This document shows, in pieces, positions 30,904-40,377 of a DNA stretch of 64,000 nucleotides. The notes beneath the pieces were generated by a model, which worked only from the letters and a program-made list of their open reading frames with translations, was not told where the DNA came from and ran no database searches. The position numbers were made by a program, and so were the translations under genes. Where the stretch lies: assembly GCA_903900155.1 (NCBI GenBank), contig CAIUMD010000118.1, forward strand, positions 62,001 to 126,000. The letters run 5' to 3'. The first letter of the stretch is position 1, and each line of letters opens with the position of its first letter. Source of the stretch: an uncultured Caulobacterales bacterium. Lineage in GTDB: Bacteria > Pseudomonadota > Alphaproteobacteria > Caulobacterales > Caulobacteraceae.

Positions 30904-33315
30904 TCAGGCCTTCTCGACGAAGCTGTCGATGACCTTCTTCTCACCCGCCTTGTCGAAGGCCACGGTCAGCTTGTTGCCCTCGATGCTCTTCACCTGGCCG
31001 TAGCCGAACTTGACGTGGAACACCCGATCGCCGCGCGAATAGGCGCTGTTGGTCGGGGCCGAGACGGCGACCAGGCGGCCTTCGCCTTCGATCGGGGCCG
31101 AGCGGGCGGCCGAACCGGCGCGGACGCCTTGCGGGCCGCGCCAGGCGGCGTTGCGTTCGCCAAATCCCGCCGTGCGCTCTTGAGCCCGCTTCCAGCCGGG
31201 GCTGTCATAGCTGCCGGCCTGGAAGGCGGACGTGCCCAGGTCGTCCCAGCGCGAGGCCGCCGTCGACTGCATGCCGGGACCGCCGCCGTAATAGCCGGTC
31301 TCGGACGCCGCATCGACGTGGGCCAGGGGCAACTCGTCGACGAACCGCGAGGGCAGTTGGCTGGTCCAACGGCCATAGACCTGCCGGTTGGCGACGAAGC
31401 TGATCCGGGCCTCTTCACGGGCGCGGGTAATGCCGACATAGGCCAGGCGGCGCTCTTCCTCGAGGCCCTTTTCGCCCTTGTCGTCCATGCTGCGCTGGCT
31501 GGGGAACACGCCTTCTTCCCAGCCGGGCAGGAAGACCAGCGGGAACTCCAGGCCCTTGGCCGAGTGCAGGGTCATGATCCAGACGGCGTCGCCTGTGGCC
31601 TCGCGGTCCAGGTCCATGACCAGCGACACGTGCTCCAGATAGGCTTCCAGCGTGTCGAAGGCGCCCATCGACTGGACCAGTTCCTTCAGGTTCTCCAGCC
31701 GCGTCTGGCTGGTCGGACCCTTGTCCAGGCGCAAGGCGTCCGTATAGCCGCTCTCTTCCAGCACCGTTTCCAAGAGGCGCTGGTGGTGGATGTTGCCGAT
31801 CATCGAGCGCCAGCGGTCCAGGTCGCGGATGAAGTTGCTGAGCGCCGTGCGCGTGCGGGCCGGCAGCTCATCGCTGGCGATGATCTGGCGGGCGGCGTCG
31901 ACGGTCGAGACGCCGTTCAGCCGCGCGATCTGCAGCAGCTTCTGCACGCTGGTGTCGCCAATGCCGCGCTTGGGCGTGTTGACGATGCGCTCGAAGGCCA
32001 GATCATCGTCGGGCGACTGGATCAAGCGCAGATAGGCGTGGGCGTCGCGGATCTCGGCGCGCTCGAAGAAGCGCGGACCGCCGACCACCTTGTAGGGGAT
32101 CTGCAGCAGCACGAACCGTTCTTCGAAGGCGCGCATCTGGAACGAGGCGCGGACCAGGATGGCCATCTGGTTGTACCTGCGACCGGCCTTCTTGGCCCTC
32201 TCGATCTCGTCGGCGATCATGCGGCTCTCGGCCTCGCCGTCCCAGACGCCGCTGACCTTGACCTTCTCGCCGCCCTTGGCCGGGGTCCACAGGGTCTTGC
32301 CCAGGCGCCCCTTATTGGCGGTGATCAGGCCCGAGGCGGCGGCCAGGATGTGCTCGGTCGAGCGGTAGTTGCACTCCAGCCGCACGACCTTGGCGCCGGC
32401 GAAGTCGCGCTCGAAGCGCAGGATGTTGTCCACCTCCGCGCCCCGCCAGCCATAGATCGACTGGTCGTCGTCGCCGACGCAGCAGACGTTCTGGCGGCCC
32501 TGGGCCAGCAGGCGCAGCCACAGATACTGGGCGACGTTGGTGTCCTGGTACTCGTCGACCATCACGTATTTGAAGCGGCGCTGGAACTCGTCCAGCACGT
32601 CGGGATGGCCGGTGAACAGGCTGATATTGTGTAGCAAGAGGTCGCCGAAGTCGCAGGCGTTCAGGATGCGCAGGCGTTCCTGGTACTGGCGGTACAGGCT
32701 GATGCCCTTGCCGTTGGCGAACTCGCCGGCCTCGCTGGTCGGGACGCGGTCGGGCGTCCAGCCGCGGTTCTTCCAGCCGTCGATGATCTGCGACAGGATC
32801 CGCGGGGTCCAGCGCTTGGCGTCGATGTTCTCGGCCTCGATCAGTTGCTTGAGCAGCCGCTCGTTATCGTCGGTGTCGATGATCGTGTAGTTCGACTTCA
32901 GGCCCACCAGCTCGGCATGGCGGCGCAGAATCTGGGCGGCGACCGAATGGAAGGTGCCCAGCCAGCGCAGCCCTTCCGCCTCCGGGCCGATGATGTGGGT
33001 GATCCGCTCGCGCATCTCGCGGGCGGCCTTGTTGGTGAAGGTGACGGCCAGCATCTCCCATGGGCGGGCGCGGCCGGTGGCCAGGATGTGGGCCAGGCGG
33101 GTGGTCAGCACGCGGGTCTTGCCGGTGCCGGCGCCGGCCAGGACCAGCAGCGGGCCTTCGGTCGTCTCGACCGCCTCGCGCTGCTCGGGGTTCAGGCCGT
33201 CCAGATAGTTCGGCAGGGCGTGACCGCCCGTCGGCGGTTGCGGCCGGGCCAGGTCGGAGATGCGCGGAGAGGGAAGGTCGCCTGGGAAACCAGCCGAGTC
33301 GTCATCAGGATACAT
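30904..33315 (-). CDS. uvrD: UvrD/PcrA-type ATP-dependent DNA helicase
   Basis: An 803-residue superfamily 1A helicase for nucleotide excision and mismatch repair. Walker A is LAGAGTGKTR, motif II VDEYQDTN, motif III GDDDQSIYGWRGA, motif IV LECNYRSTEHIL, motif V VWIMTLHSAKGLEFPLVFLPGWEEG and motif VI YVGITRAREEARIS. The C-terminus has a PcrA/UvrD-type Tudor-like domain (GDRVFHVKFGYGQVKSIEGNKLTVAFDKAGEKKV). The 30-residue N-terminal extension before LNPEQREAVE is Pro/Gly-rich. No LexA box was recognised upstream. Confidence 0.95.
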   Translation of the reverse strand: MYPDDDSAGFPGDLPSPRISDLARPQPPTGGHALPNYLDGLNPEQREAVETTEGPLLVLAGAGTGKTRVLTTRLAHILATGRARPWEMLAVTFTNKAAREMRERITHIIGPEAEGLRWLGTFHSVAAQILRRHAELVGLKSNYTIIDTDDNERLLKQLIEAENIDAKRWTPRILSQIIDGWKNRGWTPDRVPTSEAGEFANGKGISLYRQYQERLRILNACDFGDLLLHNISLFTGHPDVLDEFQRRFKYVMVDEYQDTNVAQYLWLRLLAQGRQNVCCVGDDDQSIYGWRGAEVDNILRFERDFAGAKVVRLECNYRSTEHILAAASGLITANKGRLGKTLWTPAKGGEKVKVSGVWDGEAESRMIADEIERAKKAGRRYNQMAILVRASFQMRAFEERFVLLQIPYKVVGGPRFFERAEIRDAHAYLRLIQSPDDDLAFERIVNTPKRGIGDTSVQKLLQIARLNGVSTVDAARQIIASDELPARTRTALSNFIRDLDRWRSMIGNIHHQRLLETVLEESGYTDALRLDKGPTSQTRLENLKELVQSMGAFDTLEAYLEHVSLVMDLDREATGDAVWIMTLHSAKGLEFPLVFLPGWEEGVFPSQRSMDDKGEKGLEEERRLAYVGITRAREEARISFVANRQVYGRWTSQLPSRFVDELPLAHVDAASETGYYGGGPGMQSTAASRWDDLGTSAFQAGSYDSPGWKRAQERTAGFGERNAAWRGPQGVRAGSAARSAPIEGEGRLVAVSAPTNSAYSRGDRVFHVKFGYGQVKSIEGNKLTVAFDKAGEKKVIDSFVEKA

Positions 33316-33438
33316 GGGAACATATGTAGCACAAAGCGCGCGGGACTTAAGTCCCTACAGGCGGTCGAAGCGGAACCTACGGGCTCGCGTATCGTTGATC
33401 CGCCAACAGCAACACGCCGGCATGGCGCGGAGACTCTC

Positions 33439-33651
33439 ATGGCCGAAGGTACCAGCAGCAGCAGCGGGGGCAGCAGTGGCTTGGCGTTTGTCGTCGGCGG
33501 ACTTGTGGTGATCGTCGCGGTGCTCGCCTTCTTCATGTTCACCGGCGGCTTCAGCCAGAAGAAGCAGGTCGATGTGAACATCTCGGCCTCGGCGCCCAAG
33601 CTGCCCGACGCGCCGAAGCTGCCGGAAGCGCCCAAGGCGCCGGGCGGCTGA
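33439..33651 (+). CDS. Small Ser/Gly-rich single-pass membrane protein
   Basis: A 70-residue protein: a polar Ser/Gly-rich N-terminus (MAEGTSSSSGGSSG), one membrane helix (LAFVVGGLVVIVAVLAFFMF) and a C-terminal tail with a Pro-Lys/Ala repeat (PKLPDAPKLPEAPKAPGG). No family recognised. It starts 123 bases from the divergent uvrD start and is followed after one base by another small membrane protein, so the two form an operon. Confidence 0.6.
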   Translation: MAEGTSSSSGGSSGLAFVVGGLVVIVAVLAFFMFTGGFSQKKQVDVNISASAPKLPDAPKLPEAPKAPGG

Positions 33652-33652
33652 T

Positions 33653-33901
33653 ATGGCCCGGACGCTCGCTCACAACGGAAATCCCCACCGCGGCGAAGGC
33701 GGGGGTCTGATGGCCGCGCTGCTGGTCGTGGCGGTGCTGATGCTGGCCGTATGGGGCGCGTGGAAGCTGGGCGTGATGGCCGGCGACCGGGTCGACCTGC
33801 GCCAGAGCATCCGCGACATCCCCTCGACCCTGCGAAACGGTCCAAACCCGCAGCCCGTGCCGATCCCGACGCAGCGGCGGCCGGCGGTGGAGCAGCGGTA
33901 G
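33653..33901 (+). CDS. Small single-pass membrane protein
   Basis: An 82-residue protein with one membrane helix (LMAALLVVAVLMLAVWGAWKLGVMAG) between a basic N-terminus (MARTLAHNGNPHRGEGG) and a polar Pro/Arg-rich tail. ATG 33653 lies one base after the stop of the preceding gene, so translation is likely coupled. The family is unknown. A dispersed palindrome begins seven bases after the stop. Confidence 0.6.
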   Translation: MARTLAHNGNPHRGEGGGLMAALLVVAVLMLAVWGAWKLGVMAGDRVDLRQSIRDIPSTLRNGPNPQPVPIPTQRRPAVEQR

Positions 33902-33908
33902 GGGCCGT

Positions 33909-33993
33909 CCTCGTCCTTCGACAGGCTCAGGATGAGGACTACTTTGATGCCGCACCAGTAGAAACCTCATCCTGAGCTTGTTGAAGGACGAGG
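33909..33993. repeat. Dispersed palindromic repeat, copy 3
   Basis: Left arm 33909-33937 and right arm 33965-33993 are reverse complements with very few mismatches (built on CCTCGTCCTTCGACAGGCTC), separated by 27 bases. It sits between convergent genes, immediately before the stop of the ribbon-helix-helix gene at 33999. Confidence 0.88.
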
Positions 33994-33998
33994 TTTCG

Positions 33999-34199
33999 CT
34001 AGGCGCTCGCCTTTGCCAGCGCGAACACCCGACACGCCGAGGCCAGCGGACGCTCCCCGCGTTCCTGGTCGATCTTCTGGATCAGGCCGGCCAGACTCAG
34101 CGACTGGTCGGCCGCTGCCCGTTCCAGCACCGCCCAAAACTCCGGCTCCAGGGCCAGGGAGGTGGCGTGGCCGGCCAGGTTCACCGACCGCTTTTTCAA
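33999..34199 (-). CDS. Ribbon-helix-helix (RHH_4-type) DNA-binding protein
   Basis: A 66-residue protein. KKRSVNLAGHATSLALEPEFWAVLERAAADQSLSLAGLIQKIDQER is a ribbon-helix-helix core: a beta strand, then two helices; the end (RPLASACRVFALA) is typical of RHH_4 proteins. The likely start is TTG 34199 (LKKRSVNL), just before the conserved strand; no ATG fits. It follows the small DUF4169 gene by 13 bases, and the same pairing is known in alphaproteobacteria (recalled). Probably a transcription factor, target unknown. Confidence 0.7.
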   Translation of the reverse strand: MKKRSVNLAGHATSLALEPEFWAVLERAAADQSLSLAGLIQKIDQERGERPLASACRVFALAKASA

Positions 34200-34212
34200 A
34201 CCACCCAGCGTC

Positions 34213-34389
34213 TCAATCCTCGCGCTTGGCGCCGTCGAGGTGGCGCCTCTGCTTGTCGGCGCGGGCGGCGTCCAGGGTCTTCTCACCCTTGGTGCGACCG
34301 AACTTGGCGCGGTTCTCGGCGGCGCGGGCCCTGTCGTCGGCCTTGGCCTTGGCCTTGCGGGCCTGGTTCAGATTGACGATGTCGGCCAT
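34213..34389 (-). CDS. DUF4169-type small basic protein
   Basis: A 58-residue, highly charged protein: MADIVNLNQARKAKAKADD at the start, then RARAAENRAKFGRTKGEK, and ending RRHLDGAKRED. This Arg/Lys/Ala-rich helical pattern with the FGRTKGEK block is DUF4169. It is short enough to be missed by length-filtered gene finders. It starts four bases beyond the stop of the PmoA-like gene and is followed after 13 bases by the RHH gene. Function unknown. Confidence 0.75.
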   Translation of the reverse strand: MADIVNLNQARKAKAKADDRARAAENRAKFGRTKGEKTLDAARADKQRRHLDGAKRED

Positions 34390-34393
34390 AGGT

Positions 34394-35308
34394 TTACGGG
34401 GCTTTCTTCTTGGCGACAGGGCGGATCACCAGCGTCTCCTGCAAGCGCAGCGTCTCGTCCTTGCGCAGGACCAGCGGCGCGCGGCCGGGGAAGACGCAGT
34501 TCTGCATCGAGCGGTCATTATACAGCATCCAGCGCGTGATCGCCTGGCCGTTCGCTTTGCAGGCCAGGCCCACCGCCCAGGCCGGCGAGGCCGCGTCGGT
34601 CCAGGCAAAGCCCATATTGGCCCCGGCCGTGATCGCCGAGCCGTTCGGAACGATCGTCTTGCCGCCCGAAGAGAAGGCCAGCTTCTCGGGCTCGACCAGG
34701 CGGATCGAGAAGCCGCCAAAGCCCCGGTCGTCCTCGCTGCCGCCCAGGCCCAGGGCGTTGACGCGGGACTTGATCGTCGTGTCGAACTCCACGCGCCGCG
34801 AACCGGCCTTCTCGCCGGCTTTTTGGGGACGCACCGTGACCTTGGTCGTCTCGCTGGCGATATAAACCAGCTCCGGCCCCGAATTGATCATCCAGTCGGC
34901 ATCGATCGTCAGGGTCCCGCCACCCTCGGCGTCGCCCAGGAATGTCTTCGAGCGCACGAAGTAGGTCAGCCCCTTCATGTACCAGCCGTCGGCGACGGTC
35001 TTGCCGTCCGCCTGCACCTTCATCCAGGCCCACCAGACGCCGCGCTGGTGCGGGTGGTCGCCGGGCTTGTCCTCGGTCAGGGCCGTGCCGTCGGGCGCAT
35101 AGAGCTGACCGACATAGTTCGCGCGGCCGGGCTCGGCGGCGGGGTCCAGCGGCTTGGTGCGATAGACCAGCACGGTCTTGCCGGCCTCGGTCAGGGTCAC
35201 CGCGTCGTCGGCGAAGACGGCGTCGACGCGCTTGCCGATCGCGGGATCGGCCAGGGCGGGGCCGGCGATCAGCAGCAGGGCGGCGGTCAGAAGGGCGCGG
35301 AAGCTCAT
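34394..35308 (-). CDS. Secreted PmoA-like (DUF6807) protein
   Basis: A 304-residue exported protein. The start at 35308 gives a signal peptide (MSFRALLTAALLLIAGPALAD). The mature region shows the beta-rich layout of DUF6807/PmoA-family proteins, with VYRTKPLDPA and DHPHQRGVWWAWMKV (conserved HPHQRG) in the first half and GFAWTDAASPAWAVGLACK then LVLRKDETLRLQETLVI near the end. Such proteins are often linked to carbohydrate metabolism. No catalytic residues can be assigned. The next two small genes lie downstream on the same strand. Confidence 0.72.
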   Translation of the reverse strand: MSFRALLTAALLLIAGPALADPAIGKRVDAVFADDAVTLTEAGKTVLVYRTKPLDPAAEPGRANYVGQLYAPDGTALTEDKPGDHPHQRGVWWAWMKVQADGKTVADGWYMKGLTYFVRSKTFLGDAEGGGTLTIDADWMINSGPELVYIASETTKVTVRPQKAGEKAGSRRVEFDTTIKSRVNALGLGGSEDDRGFGGFSIRLVEPEKLAFSSGGKTIVPNGSAITAGANMGFAWTDAASPAWAVGLACKANGQAITRWMLYNDRSMQNCVFPGRAPLVLRKDETLRLQETLVIRPVAKKKAP

Positions 35309-35443
35309 GCCTCGTCCTCTAGTCTCTCGGAACGTATCAAGAACAATCTCTGCGCGCATGGCAAGCTGAAACTTCACTGGAGACGTGGCCGTTTGATGTC
35401 GCGAGGGACCGCGACGGTCCCGCTCTAACCCAGGAGACGACGA

Positions 35444-35680
35444 ATGATCGACCTCTCGCAGATCAAGGAACACCAGGAAGTCGTCGGTTCGGACGGCGGT
35501 CACGTCGGCCGCGTGGACCACATCGCCGGCGGCGAGATCGAGCTGGCCAAGCTGGACCTGGGCGCGGGCTTCAAGCACCACATGATCCCGCTGTCCTGGG
35601 TGGAGTATGTCGACGACGACAAGGTCCATCTGAGCCTGACCAAGGACGACGCCAAGTCCAAGTGGCGCGAAAAGCACTAG
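35444..35680 (+). CDS. DUF2171 (PRC-barrel-like) small protein
   Basis: A 78-residue protein, MIDLSQIKEHQEVVGSDGGHVGRVDHIAGGEIELAKLD, followed by FKHHMIPLSWVEYVDDDKVHLSLTKDDAKSKW. The VVGSDGGHVGRVDHI start and the IPLSWV strand define DUF2171, a compact beta-barrel of unknown function. RBS CAGGAGACG is well placed before the ATG. It is followed by a strong terminator. Confidence 0.82.
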   Translation: MIDLSQIKEHQEVVGSDGGHVGRVDHIAGGEIELAKLDLGAGFKHHMIPLSWVEYVDDDKVHLSLTKDDAKSKWREKH

Positions 35681-35717
35681 GCCCGTACGCACTAAGCCCG
35701 AACGCTGGGTGACTTCG

Positions 35718-35750
35718 AAGGGCCTCTGCGCGCAAGAGCAGGGGCCCTTT
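35718..35750 (+). terminator. Rho-independent terminator after the DUF2171 gene
   Basis: AAGGGCCTCTGC (35718-35729) pairs with GCAGGGGCCCTT (35738-35749) with one mismatch, ending in a T-run. Confidence 0.75.
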
Positions 35751-35806
35751 GCTTGAGCGCCTCGCCTATGTCGGCGCATCCAGCGGGGGATCAACGGCTG
35801 AAACCA

Positions 35807-35836
35807 AAAAGGCCCGGGATCGCTCCCGGGCCTTTT
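35807..35836. terminator. Bidirectional rho-independent terminator before aspartate aminotransferase
   Basis: AAAAGGCCCGGGA (35807-35819) pairs perfectly with TCCCGGGCCTTTT (35824-35836) around TCGC. It can stop transcription in both directions and lies just beyond the aminotransferase stop. Confidence 0.88.
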
Positions 35837-35858
35837 CAATTCAGAGGCTTGAAGCCGC

Positions 35859-37241
<1,383 letters not shown>

Positions 37242-37328
37242 CTATAGGCGTGATCCGGGTCAATACGGACGCGCCTCGGGGGAAGCGCAAGGCCGCGATG
37301 ACGGCCAAAAAGGGGGAGGGAAACCACC

Positions 37329-37922
37329 GTGAAGACGAAGATTCTGTATTCCGCCCTGGCCGCCGTGGCCTTGGTGCTGGGCGCGGCGTCGTCGGGCCTC
37401 GCGCGCCAGTCGGGCGACGACGGCATCCTGCAGAAGGCGATCAACAAGCCGTCGGCCAACTGGACCGTCTATGGGGCCAACCAGAAGAACAGCCCGGTCA
37501 AGGACAAGACCGTCGCCGGCGGGGGCGGCATGAAGGTCGAGATCCAGAAGGCCAGCGACAAGCCTTGGGAAGTGGGCGCCCAGCAGGCGATCACCGGCAA
37601 GGTCAGCAAGAACGACGTCATCCTGGTCGCCTTCTGGGCCAAGGCCGAGGCGGTCGACGGTGGTCCGGCCGAGGCCAACCTGTCGGCGGTGCGGGTCCAG
37701 CAGGCGGGCGCGCCCTATGACGCGGCCACGCAGGGCTCCGTGAAGGTCAGCGGCGTCGAGTGGAAGATGTACACCGTGCCCGGCCGGGCCTCGATGGATA
37801 TCCCGGCCGGCGGCGCGAACGTCTCGCTGCACCTGGGCTCGGCCAAACAGACCGTGTTCCTGGGGCCGGTGTTCGTGCTGGACTTCGGTCCGGACTACGA
37901 CCTGAAGAAGCTGGCACAGTAG
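37329..37922 (+). CDS. Secreted carbohydrate-binding-module-like protein
   Basis: A 197-residue exported protein. The signal peptide is MKTKILYSALAAVALVLGAASSGLARQ. The mature domain is beta-rich with the pattern of a CBM4/9-type jelly roll (NWTVYGANQKNSPVKDKTVAGGGGMKVEIQKASDKPWEVGAQQ, VAFWAKAEAVDGGPA, LHLGSAKQTVFLGPVFVLDFG). No catalytic domain is attached. The RBS GGGAGGGAAA is strong, with a possible -10 element (TATAGG) near 37243. A dispersed palindrome follows. The CBM-like reading is an inference from pattern, not a match. Confidence 0.55.
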   Translation: MKTKILYSALAAVALVLGAASSGLARQSGDDGILQKAINKPSANWTVYGANQKNSPVKDKTVAGGGGMKVEIQKASDKPWEVGAQQAITGKVSKNDVILVAFWAKAEAVDGGPAEANLSAVRVQQAGAPYDAATQGSVKVSGVEWKMYTVPGRASMDIPAGGANVSLHLGSAKQTVFLGPVFVLDFGPDYDLKKLAQ

Positions 37923-37934
37923 GTCGTGCGTGAT

Positions 37935-38015
37935 CCTCGTCCTTCGACAGGCTCAGGATGAGGATCATGGTAGGGCGCAGTAGAAACCTCATCCTGAGCT
38001 TGTCGAAGGACGAGG
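37935..38015. repeat. Dispersed palindromic repeat, copy 4
   Basis: Left arm 37935-37963 and right arm 37987-38015 are reverse complements apart from one mismatch, separated by 23 bases, with the CCTCGTCCTTCGACAGGCTC core. It lies between the two convergent stops at 37922 and 38032. Confidence 0.9.
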
Positions 38016-38031
38016 TTTCGGACCCGCTGAC

Positions 38032-38568
38032 CTAGCGGCTACGCAGCGCCGCCGCGAAGCTCGCCAGGTGACGCGCGATCGCCTGACGGGTGCGCTCGTC
38101 GGTCAGCTTTCCGTTCTCGAACTTGGTGTGGGCCTGGCCCACCAGGATGTCGCTGAGCGGGGCCAGGTCAGCGCCCGTGCGCTTGAGGTTCAGGCGCAGG
38201 GCGTCCTGGGCGCGGACCGTGCCGGTGATCCCGGGACTGGCGCCGAGGGCGCAGGCGATCTTGCCGTCCAGCGGGGCGGGCTTGCCGCGCGAGGCCCAGT
38301 CGATGGCGTTCTTCAGCACCGCCGTCAGGCCGCCATTATATTCGGGGCAGGCGATCAGCAGGCCGTCGGCGGCGCGCACGGCGTCCTTCCAGGCGGCGAC
38401 CGGCGTGGGATCGCCCTGTTCCTCGACGTCCTGGTTGAAGAACGGCAGCTGGCCCAGGCCGAAGGCCTCGATCTGCATCTCCTCGGGCGCCAATTCGCGG
38501 GCGGCGTGGAGCAGGGCGGTGTTGTACGAGGCGGCGCGCAGGCTGCCGGAGACGGCGAGAATCTTCAT
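38032..38568 (-). CDS. NADPH-dependent FMN reductase
   Basis: A 178-residue flavoprotein reductase. KILAVSGSLRAASYNTALLHAA is the FMN-phosphate loop at the N-terminus, and PEYNGGLTAVLKNAIDWASRGKPAPLDGK is the conserved family core around the flavin. Such enzymes reduce FMN, quinones or azo compounds. The ATG at 38568 is the family start. It ends near the dispersed palindrome copy 4. Confidence 0.88.
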   Translation of the reverse strand: MKILAVSGSLRAASYNTALLHAARELAPEEMQIEAFGLGQLPFFNQDVEEQGDPTPVAAWKDAVRAADGLLIACPEYNGGLTAVLKNAIDWASRGKPAPLDGKIACALGASPGITGTVRAQDALRLNLKRTGADLAPLSDILVGQAHTKFENGKLTDERTRQAIARHLASFAAALRSR

Positions 38569-38642
38569 TGTGGCTCCATCGCTGAGGTGGCGATCCTAGT
38601 CAGGCCGGGCCTCGCGAAGAAGGCAGGAATGGTCGAGCGATG

Positions 38643-39329
38643 TTATCCCGCCAGGGCGGCGGGCATTGGCGCCTGTTGCCGGGGCGCGGGCCGCTGGCCG
38701 TCCAGATTGGCCTCGACGAAGGCCCAGAGCTGTTCGAGGTCACGACCGGCGGACCCGGCCTTTTCCCACTCGGCCACGCAGCGGCCCAGGGCCATGGCCT
38801 TCTGAAAGGCGTCGTGCGAGCGCAGGCCGTGCGGCGCCAGGGGCAGGCCGCAGAGGCGCAGCACCTCGAGGATGTCGGGACTGGCCGCCGGAGACGCGTC
38901 GGGCTTGCTGGTGTGGATCTGGTTGAGCACCAGGAAGCCGCCCTTGCCCAGTCTCCGCACGGCCTCGGCGGTGCGCACGATCGGCGCCAGGTCCAGAAAC
39001 GAGGGGCGTCCGACCACCAGGCACAGGTCGGTCAGGTTCACCGCCTGGGCCACGTCGCCCTCGCACGCGGACGGCGTGTCGATGATCAGGTAGTCGTAGC
39101 CCCCTCGCATGGCGTTCGACTGAACGTGGAACAGCTTGCCGGCGCCGCCGTCGAATATGCTCGGACCCGGAGCCGTGCGCGCCCTGAGCGCGTCCGACGC
39201 GGACCGTTGGGGATCAATGTCGGCCAGCATGACCTGGCGATCCGCCAGAAAGGCCATCAAGGCCAAGTTCACGGCTAGTGTCGTCTTGCCTGACCCGCCC
39301 TTGCGGGAAAGCACCGCAATCGTCTTCAC
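38643..39329 (-). CDS. ParA/MinD-like P-loop ATPase, paralogue 1
   Basis: A 228-residue deviant-Walker ATPase. MKTIAVLSRKGGSGKTTLAVNLALMAFLADRQVMLADIDPQRSASD has the KGGSGKTT motif, and YDYLIIDTPSACEGD is the second Walker-type motif. It closely resembles the next upstream gene (39485-40150) across its length, from SRKGG-GKTTL to DIDPQRSASD and SAEAVRRLGK or TAEAVRRLGK. No ParB-like partner or centromere-like repeat was seen nearby, so it is an orphan ParA. Function unknown; plasmid segregation is unlikely in this chromosomal setting. Confidence 0.82.
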   Translation of the reverse strand: MKTIAVLSRKGGSGKTTLAVNLALMAFLADRQVMLADIDPQRSASDALRARTAPGPSIFDGGAGKLFHVQSNAMRGGYDYLIIDTPSACEGDVAQAVNLTDLCLVVGRPSFLDLAPIVRTAEAVRRLGKGGFLVLNQIHTSKPDASPAASPDILEVLRLCGLPLAPHGLRSHDAFQKAMALGRCVAEWEKAGSAGRDLEQLWAFVEANLDGQRPAPRQQAPMPAALAG

Positions 39330-39484
39330 GGCACGCTTGCTCCGTCCCTCGCCCTGCGACTTCTAGAGGTCGCAAGACCACTGACGGCGATCATTGTTAT
39401 GGTGAAGTTGTAAACAGAAACTCAATCTGGGGATTTATTGGCCCTGGTTTCGCGCGGCTGTGCGCCGTTCTCCGAAACCTCGTC

Positions 39485-40150
39485 CTAGACCGCCTGGGCG
39501 CTGTGGCCGCGATCCACGGTCAGCAGCATCGGGGCGATCAGGTCCCACAGGCGCGAGATCTCTTCGGCGGCGGCGCTGCCGGGCTCCCACTCGCACACCG
39601 AGCGCCCATGGGCGACCGACTGCTGGAAAGCGCTGCGGGCGCGCAGGCCGATGGGGGCCAGGGGCATGCCGGTGAAGCGCAGGGCCTCGGCGGCCTTCAG
39701 CACGGCCGGGGGCTCGAAGCCGTTCCGACGCGAGGGGGCCTGGCTCAGCACGATCAGACCCTTCTTGCCCAGGCGGCGGACAGCCTCGGCCGAGCGCACC
39801 ACCGAGGCGATGTCCAGGAAGGTCGGACGGCAGACCAGGATGCAAAGGTCCGCGCTGTTGATCGCCTGCAAGCCGTCGGCTTCGGGCGCGGCCGGGGTAT
39901 CGATGACCAGGGCGTCGTAGTTGCCGTGCTGGGCCTGGACTTGGGTCGAGAACAGCTTGCCGGCGTTGATCTCCGCCAGGACCGGACCGTCGCCCGTGCG
40001 GGCGCGCAGGGAGTCCGAGGCCGAGCGCTGCGGGTCGATATCGGCCAGCATGGTCCGAAGGCCTGCCAGGTGGGCCGTGATGGCCAGGTTGACCGAAAGC
40101 GTCGTCTTGCCGGCCCCGCCCTTGCGGGAGATCACAGCCAGGGTCTTCAC
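39485..40150 (-). CDS. ParA/MinD-like P-loop ATPase, paralogue 2
   Basis: A 221-residue ATPase of the same family, VKTLAVISRKGGAGKTTLSVNLAITAHLAGLRTMLADIDPQRSASDSLRAR, with YDALVIDTPAAPEADGLQA. The start is GTG 40150 because AAGGAG lies seven bases upstream; a TTG at 40156 would overlap that site. It precedes paralogue 1 with 155 bases between them, so the two arose by tandem duplication. The second gene has its own leader region, which may hold a promoter. No partner gene is recognised. Confidence 0.83.
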   Translation of the reverse strand: MKTLAVISRKGGAGKTTLSVNLAITAHLAGLRTMLADIDPQRSASDSLRARTGDGPVLAEINAGKLFSTQVQAQHGNYDALVIDTPAAPEADGLQAINSADLCILVCRPTFLDIASVVRSAEAVRRLGKKGLIVLSQAPSRRNGFEPPAVLKAAEALRFTGMPLAPIGLRARSAFQQSVAHGRSVCEWEPGSAAAEEISRLWDLIAPMLLTVDRGHSAQAV

Positions 40151-40377
40151 GATCAAACTCCTTACCGGGCCAAGGTTTTCTGCCCTTGCGGCCTGTGGAT
40201 AAGTAACGCTGTCATGTGAAGGTCGCGCAACCGAAATGTCGCGGCGCGCGAATCATGCCGTCCCCGGATCGCGTTTCGGGGCTGTGGTCCGAAAAACGCC
40301 TCGTTCTCCGGCAGATGTCCGCCGCCGTTAGCAGCGGCGCCGCTTGACCCTGGCCGGCGGCTGCGCGAGGAGGGGCC

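Noticed and set aside
30679-32634. A 651-codon plus-strand open frame starting with a decent RBS
   Set aside because: It runs antisense through most of uvrD, whose motifs are complete on the other strand. Long antisense frames are common in this high-GC DNA; only the first 70 codons lie outside uvrD and they match nothing.
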